Assembly: GCA_023230565.1 (NCBI GenBank)
Contig: JALNXD010000003.1
Span: 68,267-132,266 of the forward strand
Direction: 5' to 3'
DNA length: 64,000 bases
Source: Syntrophales bacterium
GTDB lineage: Bacteria > Desulfobacterota > Syntrophia > Syntrophales > UBA2210
Shown: positions 63,673 to 64,000 of the stretch, in pieces
How positions within the stretch are numbered: the first letter of the stretch is position 1
How the letters are laid out: each line of letters begins with the position of its first letter
Position numbers and translations under genes: made by a program
The notes under the pieces: model-generated
Seen by the model: the letters and a program-made list of their open reading frames with translations, nothing else
What the model was told of the DNA's origin: nothing
The model's database searches: none

Positions 63673-64000
63673 TATTTTCGCCTCCTGAATTAATTTACGC
63701 ATCTTACTGTATCAGTCAAAATAAAGAAAGATAAAGAGAAAATCCACATAAAAATCCAAAACCTGATTTGCTGCTCATGATTTCTCTTATTTCGGAATAC
63801 GTTGAAAGTGTTTGAACACGTTAACACAACCAAAAGACTCATCTCATAAGAAATGGAACACTATTTCTTTTTTGTTCAGGTAACAAGATTATTTGTAAAT
63901 GAAATGAACATTTACAAATGGCGGCACATGACCTCAATCCCATATTTAGCTATATATTCGAGAGCTTATAAAACTGGAACAGAACTTGCCACTCATACTC
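63673..64000. other. Terminal interval
   Basis: About 330 AT-rich bases to the window end with no gene seen on either strand. Probably the SDR promoter region. Confidence 0.4.

Noticed and set aside
1..64000. Possible tRNA genes in intergenic gaps
   Set aside because: No cloverleaf with TTCGAAT-type arm and matching acceptor stems was recognised by eye; a tRNAscan run would be decisive.

Overview
The window looks like a chromosome segment of an anaerobic Desulfobacterota-type (deltaproteobacterial) organism. This is inferred from gene content: DUF6178 and DUF6125 proteins, a TIGR03960-type radical SAM protein beside ribonuclease G, a CoA-centred set (crotonase, thiolase, ADP-forming-type acyl-CoA synthetase, several SDRs), a three-subunit transhydrogenase, a minimal SufC-SufBD pair and a pyrophosphate-type phosphofructokinase. 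No rRNA, tRNA, CRISPR array or complete insertion sequence was recognised. Base composition is mosaic: roughly 21-35 kb is visibly more GC-rich, while 37.5-39.9 kb and much of 43-48 kb are AT-richer.

Layout. 0-8 kb: the end of a crotonase, a NorQ-type MoxR ATPase with a giant NorD-like VWA protein carrying an alpha-solenoid of about 18 repeats, and a Kef-type antiporter whose first helix is out of frame. 8-15 kb: acyl-CoA synthetase, radical SAM protein, MFS carrier, a hypB remnant, and two overlapping haloalkane-dehalogenase-like genes. 15-21 kb: a nested 130-bp palindrome, pntAA-pntAB-pntB, a CBM48 protein, a PPi-type phosphofructokinase and a YgbA-family protein. 21-35 kb: prfC, patatin, a secreted propeller/dockerin protein, a frameshifted MaoC gene, a DUF6765 protein, a Tex30-like hydrolase, an Atg22-like MFS carrier, a methyltransferase, a Nudix fusion, a sirtuin and DUF6178. 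35-37.5 kb: a consensus sigma-70 promoter with a possible small RNA, then small envelope/stress genes including a C39 peptidase and TPR lipoprotein pair. 37.5-40 kb: two methyltransferases next to integron-like attC sequences. 40-49 kb: thiolase, YetF-like protein, Nudix, TSUP permease, an encapsulated-ferritin and encapsulin pair, OmpA lipoprotein, DUF481 barrel, YbaK, a LEA14-like lipoprotein and a VOC protein. 48.7-57.7 kb: an SDR, ferredoxin-reductase and retinol-saturase-like cluster, then mdh, radical SAM (TIGR03960/DUF2344) and rng. 57.8-64 kb: purU, an MBL hydrolase, sufC-sufBD, DUF6125 and an SDR.

The clearest functional system is the encapsulin nanocompartment: an EncFtn cargo with a C-terminal targeting peptide, 102 bp ahead of its shell gene, with a perfect palindrome upstream. 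Two families of REP-like palindromes (core GGGGACGGGTTCACATT and core GGGAAGTGTCCC) are scattered through 5.9-41.4 kb. Four sit exactly at gene 3' ends and supply or touch the stop codon. Several genes carry lesions (kef, maoC, hypB), which suggests ongoing reduction in the accessory parts.
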